A stretch of DNA of 17,466 nt from CAZAYB01 sp964489215 (GCA_964489215.1 CAZAYB010000035.1:1-17466); one strand, 5' to 3'; shown: positions 8,933-16,403, numbered from the stretch's first letter. The notes: a model not told the origin generated them from the letters alone. Numbers and translations: made by a program.

Positions 8933-8962
8933 CCTGGCAGCCACCAAAAAGCGACTGCCAGG
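8933..8962 (-). terminator. Hairpin after the capsid gene (partial terminator or processing site)
   Basis: CCTGGCAG at 8933-8940 and CTGCCAGG at 8955-8962 form a perfect 8-bp, GC-rich stem around a 14-base loop that contains a run of five T on the minus strand. It lies 26 bases after the capsid stop and about 34 bases before the next start. There is no T run straight after the stem (TGATAATTTT follows), so it is a weak intrinsic terminator at best. It could let capsid mRNA end or be stabilised while some transcripts read through, as in T7 after gene 10. Confidence 0.55.
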
Positions 8963-8987
8963 CTATCTTGAAAGGAACCTTGTTATA

Positions 8988-10007
8988 TTAATCTTCCCAA
9001 GGTGTCTTTAATTCCTGCACCAGAACACCCTCGGTTCTTACACCACCGAGTGTAATGGTCGCGACGATCTGGTCAACCTCAATATAGTCAGATCTCTTTT
9101 GCACATCAACTTCAAGATCGTTGTGTATTCCAATCACAATACCTCTTGTTGAAGATGCTACACAAGATCTGTAATCATCATCTGAACCGTATGTTTCTAA
9201 GATAGGAGTAGGTGCATTTGCTGCGAATGGTACAACATTAAACCCACAAATGTTTGTGAGCATACCATTTTCAACTCGACCCATCTTCTCAGTAAAATCT
9301 CCACTGGTAAGTGGGTTGGCCTTCAAGGACACTGGGTCTGTACCATCATAACCAGCGGCATCACTCCAACCAGTATTACCTTGCTGATTATAAACCCTAC
9401 CATTAGCGTCATAACTTACAATTCTGTAGTCTGAAAGCAATGCTCTCATTTCATCACCTGTAATGGCAAGGAAGAAAGATTCAGGCATGTCTGTACCAAC
9501 GTCATTATTAATGAAGTTAGTACGCAGTTCATTGAGATGGTCATATACCAGACCCATTGTAGATGCATCAACAGACGTAACACCGTCCGATGACGCTGTA
9601 ACGGTCGTACTGAAATCCTTACCTGTTTTGACATCAGCAAGAGAAGCCTCTATTGCAACCCTATCAAATACACGCTCAATAGCTCTTACAATAGCGGTTG
9701 CATATTCACTCTTGGGATCTCGCATAATATCACGAACATCAATATTGTCAACGGGTATTGCAACTGCAAACCTTCTACGCGGTAAACGTCTGCGTGTGTG
9801 TTCCATATCGGCAAACACAACCCTGTTGAGCCTACCGCTAATCTCAACAGCTTCCACTGTTCCCAGACCATCATACGCAGCCTCCTCACCCTGAGTCTTT
9901 ATCAGCTGCACATAAGGCTTCAACCGTGATCTAATCTGCTGAGCCTTCATATGAATATTGTCCAGGAATTGAATCTTATCATGGGTTTCTATAGAATCCA
10001 TTGGCAT
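8988..10007 (-). CDS. Major capsid protein
   Basis: This 339-aa protein is close in length to T7 gp10A (345 aa) and other podovirus coat proteins. A characteristic stretch spans residues 69-121: an Arg-rich EHTRRRLPRRRFAVAIPVDNID followed by DIMRDPKSEYATAIVRAIERVFDRVAIEA, the pattern of phage capsid proteins in which a loop passes into the long spine helix. The C-terminal half is beta-rich (FLAITGDEMRALLSDYRIVS; NICGFNVVPF; GVRTEGVLVQELKTPWED). It comes directly after the scaffold gene, as expected. The start at 10007 has AGGAGA about 8 bases upstream, stronger than most neighbours, and the gene has its own promoter about 95 bases before the ATG, both fitting high expression. Copies assemble into the icosahedral shell around the scaffold. 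Confidence 0.92.
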   Translation of the reverse strand: MPMDSIETHDKIQFLDNIHMKAQQIRSRLKPYVQLIKTQGEEAAYDGLGTVEAVEISGRLNRVVFADMEHTRRRLPRRRFAVAIPVDNIDVRDIMRDPKSEYATAIVRAIERVFDRVAIEASLADVKTGKDFSTTVTASSDGVTSVDASTMGLVYDHLNELRTNFINNDVGTDMPESFFLAITGDEMRALLSDYRIVSYDANGRVYNQQGNTGWSDAAGYDGTDPVSLKANPLTSGDFTEKMGRVENGMLTNICGFNVVPFAANAPTPILETYGSDDDYRSCVASSTRGIVIGIHNDLEVDVQKRSDYIEVDQIVATITLGGVRTEGVLVQELKTPWED

Positions 10008-10102
10008 GATAATTTCTCCTAATTGTAGTTATTTTTGGCTTTAGGCAATACCCGACTCCGGATGCCTCATCATTGGACGGCTTACCGATACCCAACAAAT
10101 AT
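10008..10102 (-). promoter_or_regulatory. Untranslated leader of the capsid mRNA
   Basis: The stretch of roughly 90 bases between the promoter and the capsid ATG is more GC-rich than the surrounding non-coding DNA. It can form small hairpins on the minus strand, for example CGG-TAAG-CCG and a nested GGCA...TGCC enclosing CCG-GAGT-CGG. Two GGGTAT copies lie about 40 bases apart. It ends in the ribosome-binding site AGGAGA. I could not match it to a known riboswitch; mRNA stability or translation control are the simplest roles. Confidence 0.4.
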
Positions 10103-10132
10103 ACTATATTATACCTTTATTAAACTTGTCAA
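10103..10132 (-). promoter_or_regulatory. Promoter for the major capsid gene
   Basis: On the minus strand TTGACA (10127-10132) is followed after 18 bases by TATAGT (10103-10108). An alternative pairing is TTGCTT (10131-10136) with TATAAT (10108-10113), spacer 17. Either is a good sigma70-type promoter, in the only large gap inside the late operon, between the scaffold stop and the capsid start. It would add capsid transcripts to those from the main late promoter. Confidence 0.75.
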
Positions 10133-10145
10133 GCAAAAAATATAA

Positions 10146-10997
10146 TTATTTTATTTTTAATGAAGCATATATCTCATTTATCTGCTTTTTGAGATTCTCA
10201 GCTTCGCTAAATGTTGTATTAGGATCCTGGGCTTTACGTATTAGTCTCTTTGCTTTTTCACGCAAATCAGCAGGTGTTTCTGTCCCAGACTCCGGTTGTG
10301 CTTCTCTCATTGATGTATCTGTCTTAATGTACTCATTATGTACATTATTCAGAATACTTGCCAATAATACAAGAGATTTATTATCAAGCTCTTTATGATA
10401 ATCTTTTAGCTTTGGATCCGCAAATCTATTAATTAGATCTCTTGAAACTTTTATTGCCTGATCAGTGTTATCCCCAAATACTTCCTTTGTAAGATTATTA
10501 AACCCCTCATCAGAAAAGTTTTCATTCTGGGCAGAAGCAAGTTGCTCTAAGATAGGAGAAGACTCTGCAATAAGCTGCTGTACCTGTTTGTTTGATAAAC
10601 CAGCTTTATGAAAAGCAGGAGCTAACTTCTTAGCAAAGTCTACATCTTCACCCTCAATTACATAGTCCTCGACTTTCTCTGGTCTGCCCAATCTATTATA
10701 AAAAGCTTCCCACTTTTCCTGAGGAGCATCATCCTTTGGAGGCTCTAATTCTTTTTTCCCAATTAAGGACTCAGCACCATCAAGTTTTTTTAGCACTTGA
10801 TCAAGTGTGGTAACATCTTCCAAGTAAGGACGATCCTTAAATTCCTCAGGTATATAACCTGAGATATCCAAGGATTTGTTTTCTTCTGTCCCAAATTGAT
10901 TTGATGTTGAATCATATTTGGTTTCTAATTCCTTGCCTGTCTCATCAACCGGCTGTTCTTTTACTTTTCCATCTTCATTAATTATTTCTTGTGGCAT
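10146..10997 (-). CDS. Capsid scaffolding protein
   Basis: This 283-aa protein is very acidic at its N-terminus and highly charged and helical, ending in a basic helical tail (LREKAKRLIRKAQ then NLKKQINEIYASLKIK), the usual design of a scaffold whose C-terminus binds the inner coat. The segment YIPEEFKDRPYLEDV, then LDGAESLIGKKELEPPKDDAPQEKWEAFY and NRLGRPEKVEDY (about residues 48-115) is a strong family signature of podovirus scaffolding proteins. T7 gp9 is 307 aa. It lies directly before the capsid gene. The start has AAAGGG 7-8 bases upstream. The protein guides procapsid assembly and is released before or during DNA packaging. No protease gene is visible nearby. Confidence 0.9.
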   Translation of the reverse strand: MPQEIINEDGKVKEQPVDETGKELETKYDSTSNQFGTEENKSLDISGYIPEEFKDRPYLEDVTTLDQVLKKLDGAESLIGKKELEPPKDDAPQEKWEAFYNRLGRPEKVEDYVIEGEDVDFAKKLAPAFHKAGLSNKQVQQLIAESSPILEQLASAQNENFSDEGFNNLTKEVFGDNTDQAIKVSRDLINRFADPKLKDYHKELDNKSLVLLASILNNVHNEYIKTDTSMREAQPESGTETPADLREKAKRLIRKAQDPNTTFSEAENLKKQINEIYASLKIK

Positions 10998-11034
10998 GAT
11001 ATAACCCTTTTGAAATTTAGTTATTTATTATTAT

Positions 11035-11337
11035 TTATTGTTTTTTGCCTGGTAATACACTTTCTATTTCCTGGCGTACGCCACTATCCAGGAGATTCCT
11101 TATTGCTATATAAATTGTTTTCTTCCCTTCATTGTAAAGAAAGGTCTCTGAGTTTGATCCTTGTGCTATTGAATCAATGTTTACTGAAAGAGTGTCAAAC
11201 CCACAATAGATTCTCAGCCACTCAAAGAAAAGTTTCCCTTCCTCTGTTTTTGCAATTGTATTAATAGAACGCTTTAATTCTTCAAAACGTTCCTGACGCT
11301 GCTTTGATAACTCCGGATTGATTTTTGTTTCTGCCAT
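11035..11337 (-). CDS. Small Bbp19-like phage protein
   Basis: This 100-aa protein has a charged N-terminal helix (PELSKQRQERFEELKRSINTIAKT), then EEGKLFFEWLRIYCGF (about 32-47), and a second helical region FLYNEGKKTIYIAIRNLLDSG (about 66-86). The pattern 'tpeGr.vl..Ll..cg.f' followed by 'a.reGrr.vgl.ll' is that of the Bbp19 family of small proteins encoded between portal and scaffold genes in many podoviruses. Their exact role is unknown; a virion or head-assembly role is assumed from position. The start at 11337 has AAAGGGA upstream, and the gene sits 14 bases after the portal stop. A 37-base AT-rich spacer separates it from the scaffold start. Confidence 0.7.
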   Translation of the reverse strand: MAETKINPELSKQRQERFEELKRSINTIAKTEEGKLFFEWLRIYCGFDTLSVNIDSIAQGSNSETFLYNEGKKTIYIAIRNLLDSGVRQEIESVLPGKKQ

Positions 11338-11351
11338 CTCTAAATCCCTTT

Positions 11352-13103
11352 CTAAATTTGATTAATATTATTCATTGTGGCCTGAGCTTGCGCATTGTTA
11401 CGCTGTATTTCAGATACCTCTCTGCTCATTTGTAATTGTGTAGCCTGCTGCTGCATCTGTGCCCTGTTCTGTCTTATACTTGTAATAACATCTATGCTGT
11501 TCATTATGTCAACTGTAACACCCCTTAACGTTGCAAGTTTAGTTACCATCTTATCAACATCAAATAGATCCATAAGCTCCGGCTGCACACCACCAAGTTC
11601 TGTTATCAGACCAAGTATAAATTGCAGCCCGGCAGCTTCTTCTGAATTTGCCATTCGTGCTGCTGGGGAGATGAAATTAAGTTTATATAAATGCTTTCCA
11701 TTTATTATAGCATCTTCAATTATTTGTGGTATTACCCTAACCTTTTGCCCAAGTGCTTCCATAGCGGCAATCTCTTCTGTCTGATTTGAGAAATAACCAA
11801 ATTCATTTTTTCTAAGCAGCATATTAAAAGTTCTGTCCAGGACAGGTACAAACAGTTCCCTTATCAATCGGGCTATCGGTCCTGTTAATGACTGGCTTCT
11901 GATACCATTACGAATCTGAGCTTCGCCCAAAGTCATCTCAGTTTCGTTATTAAGATCCAAAAGCCTGTCAATAAGATAATGCTGCATTATTGACTGTGTA
12001 AGATCCTGGGCAAGTGTGTAAGCTGCTGTTGGTTCTTTAACATCACCAAGCTGAACTATTGGGTTTGTACCGGCCATCCTGCTGCTTATACTTAAAACAT
12101 TCCATCCATTTGGTGATCTGTCAATGTCACAGTTACCAAACATACCATCGTCGAGTATTGCATACGGTGGGTTGATATGTCGTTCAATGTTTATCGGGAT
12201 TGATTCATATACAGCATTTAGCTCAATCACATCCGGCATTACATCAAGCCCAATCCCCCTGCCCCATACCATCCCTTGAATTCTCTTTAATCTTGCTGTA
12301 GGAACTGGGAACTCATACTCACCACTCTCTTTAAGCACCTTGCAGGATGCTTCCTCATAGTGTGTAATAGAAAATGGCAACAATCTGTTGCTGTCAGCAC
12401 CAGCTTTATAGTTTCTGTTTGGCTCTACTGCAATTATTATTTTATACTTAGCATTATAATTACCTTTGTCAAAATCATCTCTAACAGCCTGGCTCACATT
12501 TTCAAAGCCATACTTATCAATTACTTTTGTAACAGGCCAATTATATACTGCATATATTGTGTCAACGATCTTTCTGCTGTTCTCATCAATATAGGTTTGT
12601 TTAATATCCCATGAGACATAATCTATCATTGTACCTTCAAGATCATCTTGATTTTCAAACACTCCCATTGATGCAGTGCCATAATTGAAATACTCCGCAA
12701 GAGCTTCTTCAAGAGCAACAATAAACCCAGCTCTTGGATCATCAATAATTGCAGCCATCTTTTTGTTGACATACCCAAACCAATCAAGCATTTCCTCCGT
12801 TGGTCCTTCAAGATCATTATCTAACAGCAGCAATTCATGTGGGTCTGCTCTAAAGCTCGAAGCAGAGTTTGGCCATACTAAACCCAGCACTGTTGACACA
12901 GCCTGCTTGCTTGCAAGACACGGCTTTGATGTGAATACCTCTTCCGGCACAAATTTTACATGACTCTCCGTATGGTTCTGGTCAGAAAAAGTTGATTCCT
13001 TCATTTCTATATATAAAGCAATATTATCAAATACAGTATAGAAGGGTTCTTTCAGCCTTCTTAACTCTGATAATCTTGCTTTTCTTCTTTGGACATTATT
13101 CAT
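11352..13103 (-). CDS. Portal protein (head-tail connector)
   Basis: This 583-aa protein matches the podovirus head-tail connector family in length (T7 gp8 is 536 aa) and in key stretches: LEEALAEYFNYGTASMGVFE (131-150), then FPVPTARLKRIQGMVWGRG with IGLDVMPDVIELNAVYES (265-301), INPPYAILDDGMFG (310-323), and a closing glutamine/asparagine-rich coiled segment (about 543-583, QMQQQATQLQMSREV). The dodecameric portal occupies one capsid vertex, nucleates head assembly, docks terminase and later binds tail tubular A. The start codon at 13103 overlaps the stop region of the small upstream gene (TAATATG), with AGGA about 8 bases upstream. The order TerL, small protein, portal, Bbp19-like, scaffold, capsid is common in terrestrial and marine podoviruses. 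Confidence 0.92.
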   Translation of the reverse strand: MNNVQRRKARLSELRRLKEPFYTVFDNIALYIEMKESTFSDQNHTESHVKFVPEEVFTSKPCLASKQAVSTVLGLVWPNSASSFRADPHELLLLDNDLEGPTEEMLDWFGYVNKKMAAIIDDPRAGFIVALEEALAEYFNYGTASMGVFENQDDLEGTMIDYVSWDIKQTYIDENSRKIVDTIYAVYNWPVTKVIDKYGFENVSQAVRDDFDKGNYNAKYKIIIAVEPNRNYKAGADSNRLLPFSITHYEEASCKVLKESGEYEFPVPTARLKRIQGMVWGRGIGLDVMPDVIELNAVYESIPINIERHINPPYAILDDGMFGNCDIDRSPNGWNVLSISSRMAGTNPIVQLGDVKEPTAAYTLAQDLTQSIMQHYLIDRLLDLNNETEMTLGEAQIRNGIRSQSLTGPIARLIRELFVPVLDRTFNMLLRKNEFGYFSNQTEEIAAMEALGQKVRVIPQIIEDAIINGKHLYKLNFISPAARMANSEEAAGLQFILGLITELGGVQPELMDLFDVDKMVTKLATLRGVTVDIMNSIDVITSIRQNRAQMQQQATQLQMSREVSEIQRNNAQAQATMNNINQI

Positions 13104-13104
13104 A

Positions 13105-13308
13105 TTAGTTTCCTAAAAGAGTTTGCCTTCTCCCCTGGATTCCTTCTTCCACCTTCTGGCCCTCAATCCCACCACTAAGTATTGCAGCCCTGACAGCTTT
13201 CTTCTTCTTATCATCTTCCAGATCTTTATCCTTTACCTCAACCTTAGGCATGCTTGGCTTCTTTACTTTCTTTGGTTTTCCTAATATAGCTGAGAAAAAT
13301 GATCCCAT
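13105..13308 (-). CDS. Small basic protein between terminase and portal
   Basis: I place the start at the internal ATG at 13308 (67 aa, MGSFFSAILGKPKK) rather than 13320, because GAGG at 13315-13318 is then 6 bases upstream; the earlier ATG overlaps the terminase stop (ATGA) and has no such site. The protein has a short hydrophobic N-terminus, then a Lys/Pro-rich stretch (KPKKVKKPSMPKVEVKDKDLEDDKKKK), then AAILSGGIEG and a closing QGRRQTLLGN. The '...aAILtGg...TLLG' ending is common to small podovirus proteins encoded beside the portal, sometimes annotated as tail assembly or gp7.3-like. Its role is unproven; a minor virion component is likely. The short N-terminal hydrophobic part is too short to call a signal peptide. 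Confidence 0.72.
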   Translation of the reverse strand: MGSFFSAILGKPKKVKKPSMPKVEVKDKDLEDDKKKKAVRAAILSGGIEGQKVEEGIQGRRQTLLGN

Positions 13309-13316
13309 GATTAACC

Positions 13317-14900
13317 TCATAAGTCAAATATATTTACAGTTTTGTTACTTTTCCTTATTTTAGAGTGTCTTTTAAGAGTTGTCAAGGTGTTTTTTTGCAT
13401 TACGGGTTTTCTGTTTGAATTGACGTTTATTATCTTCTTACGCCTCACAGGGTACGCAAACGTCAATGCCAACGCATCTGCGATACCTGGGGACCTGCCT
13501 AAATTCTTTTTTATAGTATCTTTAGGCACAATATATATTTTCCCATTTGAAGTAGTTTTTTCCTCTGGAATGCACAAAATCTCCGAGTGCATCCTGTCAT
13601 CATCCGGAATATTTACCGGCGGTTCCTCTAACCATTCTTTCATAGTATAATACATCTCGGCTCTTTTATTCATAAACCTATCCTGATCCACAGGTCTTTC
13701 ATTAAAGTGTATTGGTACTACAGTTCCTTTGAATCCACCCTGCTGGAGTATATCAAATGTACCATACCCATAACCCATATCCAGGAAGATCTTATCAGCC
13801 TTATACTTTTCTGCCATGGTTGACAATACAAATGCAGCCTTTGTAGGTGCAAGTTCATCATACTCTTTATAAAACTTTACTTTTCTTCCTTGTCTTATAA
13901 CAATACAGGCAGTATCCGCACCGGTTCCCTTTGGGTCATACCCAATAATACAAGGGGCTGACTCATCTTTAACATCACACTTTCTTGCAAGCTCAATAAA
14001 CTGACTGTGCACCAGAGACTCAGTTGAATGCTGAAATGCTTCTATTGGATTATTGGGATACTCCTGTTTGAATTTCCACTCGTGCTTTAATTCCATCATC
14101 TTTTTACGACGCCAGTTAAGCTGTGCATCACTTAGATCATACAGTTCTCTCAGCTGCATCTCATCCGGAGTTAGTTCAAACTTCTGGCCCTTTGGAACCG
14201 GCACAGCATAATCTGCGTCCCAGTACCACGGGATGAAAATTAATTCAAACTCGTCATCCCTTTCCTCAATAATATCAACTGAATAATTATAAAACATACC
14301 CGATGGACCATTAGCAGTTGATTCAAAAACAATCTCGGTTCCTGGAACTGCCAGGCCAATTGTTTGCACAACACCAGTAACTATGTCATCTTCATCCTCA
14401 TAGAACGCAACCTCAGAGCCGTGAAACTTTTGAACAGTTAATGATCTCCCAACTGCTTTACCACCAGCGGTTCCCAAGGTGTATGTTGATTCATTCTCAA
14501 ACTGCATACCATCCATGTTATCCGCCAACAGTTTTGGCTTTAGTCCTTCTGGTGAGTTTCTTTTGAACAACTGAATCTTTTTGTATAGTTCTTTTGTGGC
14601 TTCCTGTTTATGCGCCAGTATATACACAGATGAACCAGGTTCATACATAGCACTATGATAGTGCCTACCAGTAAAATATGTACTGACACCCTGCTGCCTC
14701 CCCTTCATCAGCAAAGCCCTTACATACCCCCTTTGTTTCTTTTGTGCCTCAATCTTCTGGTGAATGAACCTTTGAGCCTGGTTATATTTGAATGGAACAA
14801 CTTTCCCCGCTTTATTCTTTACTTTCAAAACATTAGCAGAAAAATACTCTTTATCAGTTGCCAACCTTTGATGGATTTGTTTTAGTTCCTTAGACGCCAT
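13317..14900 (-). CDS. terL: Terminase large subunit (TerL)
   Basis: This 527-aa packaging motor has an ATPase then a nuclease domain. The Walker A-type motif is GRQQGVST (67-74), the Walker B region HGSEVAFYED (160-169) and the coupling motif FESTANG (192-198). The RNase H-like nuclease has three acidic positions: D322 in IIGYDPKGTGADTAC, D374 in ADKIFLDMGYGYGT, and D475 in SPGIADALALTFAYP. All key residues are present, so it should be active. It drives DNA into the procapsid through the portal and cuts the concatemer. The start overlaps the small terminase by 11 bases, preceded by a purine-rich GAAGAAGAA. The C-terminus has a basic tail (KRHSKIRKSNK) ending NIFDL. The RQQGVST form with HGSEVA resembles terminases of many marine and proteobacterial phages rather than T7 gp19 itself. 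Confidence 0.95.
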   Translation of the reverse strand: MASKELKQIHQRLATDKEYFSANVLKVKNKAGKVVPFKYNQAQRFIHQKIEAQKKQRGYVRALLMKGRQQGVSTYFTGRHYHSAMYEPGSSVYILAHKQEATKELYKKIQLFKRNSPEGLKPKLLADNMDGMQFENESTYTLGTAGGKAVGRSLTVQKFHGSEVAFYEDEDDIVTGVVQTIGLAVPGTEIVFESTANGPSGMFYNYSVDIIEERDDEFELIFIPWYWDADYAVPVPKGQKFELTPDEMQLRELYDLSDAQLNWRRKKMMELKHEWKFKQEYPNNPIEAFQHSTESLVHSQFIELARKCDVKDESAPCIIGYDPKGTGADTACIVIRQGRKVKFYKEYDELAPTKAAFVLSTMAEKYKADKIFLDMGYGYGTFDILQQGGFKGTVVPIHFNERPVDQDRFMNKRAEMYYTMKEWLEEPPVNIPDDDRMHSEILCIPEEKTTSNGKIYIVPKDTIKKNLGRSPGIADALALTFAYPVRRKKIINVNSNRKPVMQKNTLTTLKRHSKIRKSNKTVNIFDL

Positions 14901-15351
14901 ATTGTTCTTCTTCCTGCTGCTTTTCCTGTTTGTTCAGCATCTTTAGAAAATCCTCATAAGTACCGCTGATAGATCTTGATTCTTTTTTCTGTGTAGGTTT
15001 ACCAAGTATGCGGTCAAAGATATATTTGATTGCGTCCATGTCCCCCTCAGAAGCCCTCTGTGCCAGTGCATATATCATACGCTCCGTGAATGAACCATTC
15101 TGCTCAAGATTTTCCACATCAAATTTCTCAGGATTGCTCATAATTGTAATGAGCATATCTTCAAGATCTTCTCTATACAGGTGCACACTTTTCTTTAGCA
15201 AAGGCTGACCATTATGCAGAACCATCTTCTGTGTAACTCTTGCCCCAGGTACAATAGCAGTCGCTTTTCTTGTAATAACTTCCGGTTCATCTTCATCTAT
15301 GTCATTTAGAAAGTTATAAACACTTAGATCTTTTTTTGTTAGTTTACTCAT
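14890..15351 (-). CDS. terS: Terminase small subunit (probable TerS)
   Basis: This 153-aa protein sits directly before TerL with an 11-base overlap, the standard place for the DNA-recognition subunit of the packaging enzyme. Its C-terminal half contains RMIYALAQRASEGDMDAIKYIFDRILGKPTQKKE (about 96-129), a helical 'GDxxAxxxIxDRxLGKP' signature that recurs in small terminase-like and related phage DNA-binding proteins. The tail is glutamine/glutamate rich. I do not see a sure helix-turn-helix at the N-terminus. The start ATG at 15351 lacks a clear Shine-Dalgarno (GATATAAAA precedes it), and a GC-rich hairpin with five T lies just upstream, so expression is probably low. A homing- or pac-type recognition site was not identified. 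Confidence 0.75.
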   Translation of the reverse strand: MSKLTKKDLSVYNFLNDIDEDEPEVITRKATAIVPGARVTQKMVLHNGQPLLKKSVHLYREDLEDMLITIMSNPEKFDVENLEQNGSFTERMIYALAQRASEGDMDAIKYIFDRILGKPTQKKESRSISGTYEDFLKMLNKQEKQQEEEQYGV

Positions 15352-15367
15352 TTTTATATCAAAAAGC

Positions 15368-15405
15368 GGCAGGTGCAGGGAAACTATGAAAAACCCACAC
15401 CTGCC
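15368..15405 (-). terminator. Terminator-like hairpin between the 234-aa gene and terS
   Basis: On the minus strand GGCAGGTG (15398-15405) pairs with CACCTGCC (15368-15375). The pairing continues after a small internal loop with GGG/CCC, around a 13-base loop, and is followed by GC then TTTTT. This fits an intrinsic terminator of moderate strength, 17 bases before the terS start. Because the whole morphogenesis operon lies downstream, it must be read through or antiterminated, or serve as an RNA processing or stability element. Confidence 0.6.
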
Positions 15406-15427
15406 TTATAGGAGGAGGAATGAAAAT

Positions 15428-16132
15428 TTACAGATCCTTTATATCTATCTTACTTCTTTTCGCTTTTGGTTTTTTATTTGTTACATCTTTCACAGGCGGC
15501 AGATTACTGTTAGGTACTGATGGAAACTCATCAGTTACCCCAGCCGGCTGCATTGGAGCACCAGCGGCAACCTGTTCTTTGGTCTGGTCAGAATCCATGG
15601 GGATACCCACATCATCCTTTGCCCTTTCAGGAAGCTTATGTGGTGCATCTAACTTAACATTATCAAAGACATCCTTGTTGAGTTTAATAGTATCAACAAT
15701 TCCTTTGTGCTTTTCAATCTCCACCATTTCTTCCTCGGCGAATTTCTTTGGTGCTTTCATAGCTTGTTCAAACCTTCGTCTAAGCTCAATGATATCTGGG
15801 TACATATCAACCAGTAGTGGTATCCCTTTTTGCCTTACAATCTCAGCAATTTGCTTTCTCCCCATGTATTTCACAGGCAAGTCGTATATAAAGCTGCCAT
15901 CCTCATGGGTGATAGAATCTATTACACATATTCTAAGGGACCCAAAATCCGGATCAGCCTGCTGGATCAACGCAGGTATCAATTTGAATCTGCAATGTGA
16001 ATAAGCTCTGTCCCATGTGTTTGGAAGTTTTAATTCCACAGGACCAAACGTCCTCAGAACATTCCCACTTCCCGACCTAACAGTGTAATCCCCATGTAAT
16101 ACAACTTTAAAAATCTTAGTCTCTTTGTTCAT
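15428..16132 (-). CDS. Unknown protein, first gene of the late operon
   Basis: This 234-aa protein starts at 16132 with GGAG 8 bases upstream, 40 bases downstream of a consensus promoter. Residues 1-125 look like a compact mixed alpha/beta domain (FKVVLHGDYTVRSGSG, VELKLPNTWDRAYSHC, then DPDFGSLRICVIDSI and LPVKYMGRKQIAEIVRQKGIPLLVDMYPDIIELRRRF). From about 150 on it becomes low-complexity and proline rich, ending in a strongly basic tail (KKPKAKRSKIDIKDL). I do not recognise a named family. Proteins of this kind occur just upstream of terminase genes in environmental podoviruses. Position suggests a late role in packaging or head assembly, and the basic tail could bind DNA, but both are inference. 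No transmembrane segment or catalytic motif is apparent. Confidence 0.7.
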   Translation of the reverse strand: MNKETKIFKVVLHGDYTVRSGSGNVLRTFGPVELKLPNTWDRAYSHCRFKLIPALIQQADPDFGSLRICVIDSITHEDGSFIYDLPVKYMGRKQIAEIVRQKGIPLLVDMYPDIIELRRRFEQAMKAPKKFAEEEMVEIEKHKGIVDTIKLNKDVFDNVKLDAPHKLPERAKDDVGIPMDSDQTKEQVAAGAPMQPAGVTDEFPSVPNSNLPPVKDVTNKKPKAKRSKIDIKDL

Positions 16133-16173
16133 TTTTATTCTCCGTTGAAATTTAGAATAATATTTTAGTCTGT

Positions 16174-16202
16174 ATTATATTTCTTAATGGATGTTATGTC
16201 AA
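16174..16202 (-). promoter_or_regulatory. Main late promoter (minus strand)
   Basis: On the minus strand TTGACA (16197-16202) and TATAAT (16174-16179) are both perfect sigma70 consensus hexamers, 17 bases apart. The start site should fall near 16167, giving a leader of about 35 bases to the ATG of the 234-aa gene with GGAG in it. It heads the whole morphogenesis operon. A perfect consensus suggests very strong transcription by host RNA polymerase unless repressed. Confidence 0.88.
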
Positions 16203-16238
16203 CCATTATTTATTTTTATTTTGACAATTAAACTTTTA

Positions 16239-16252
16239 GGGGGGTGGGGTTT
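16239..16252. repeat. G-rich tract, left flank of the iteron array
   Basis: GGGGGG-T-GGGG-TTT lies immediately left of the 17-bp tandem repeats. A nearly identical GGGGGG-A-GGGG-TTT is found on the other side at 16455-16468. Such runs stand out in otherwise AT-rich DNA and may be protein-binding or structure-forming sites. Confidence 0.6.
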
Positions 16253-16253
16253 A

Positions 16254-16382
16254 AAAATTATAGGCGGTTGAAAATCATAGGCATTTGAAAATCATAGGCG
16301 GTTGAAAATTATAGGCAGTTGAAAATTATAGGCAGTTGAAAATCATAGGCAGTTGAAAATCATAGGCAGTTGAAAATCATAG
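16254..16382. repeat. Iteron-like array: 7 full and 1 partial copies of a 17-bp tandem repeat
   Basis: Units with consensus AAAATCATAGGCAGTTG start at 16254, 16271, 16288, 16305, 16322, 16339 and 16356, with a final 10-base part at 16373-16382. Variation is limited to position 6 (T in copies 1, 4 and 5, otherwise C) and positions 13-14 (GG in copies 1 and 3, AT in copy 2, AG in the rest). There are no spacers between units. The array ends 52 bases upstream of the late promoter -35. Strict 17-bp periodicity with conserved units fits binding sites for a replication initiator (iterons) or a transcription regulator; the known iteron range is about 17-22 bp. No initiator gene is in the window. Confidence 0.9.
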
Positions 16383-16403
16383 ATCTGTATGGTTCTGAAA
16401 GTA

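Noticed and set aside
10008..10102. Known riboswitch or self-cleaving ribozyme in the capsid leader
   Set aside because: The GATGAGGC segment recalled a hammerhead or fluoride core, but the required conserved bases and stems (CUGAUGA with GAAA; GGxGAUGG) are missing.
15420..16004. Plus-strand 194-codon open frame with a strong GGAGGAGGA ribosome-binding site and a signal-peptide-like start (MKIYRSFISILLLFAF)
   Set aside because: It lies wholly antisense to the 234-aa late gene. Its hydrophobic start is the mirror of that gene's Lys-rich tail, its composition (Ser/Ile/Leu rich, no charged pattern) is typical of antisense frames, and no plus-strand promoter is near.
16221..16226. Plus-strand TTGACA as a promoter -35
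   Set aside because: No -10-like hexamer occurs at 15-19 bases; the sequence there is a G-rich tract.
16254..16382. CRISPR array
   Set aside because: The 17-bp units follow each other with no spacers and no cas genes are present.
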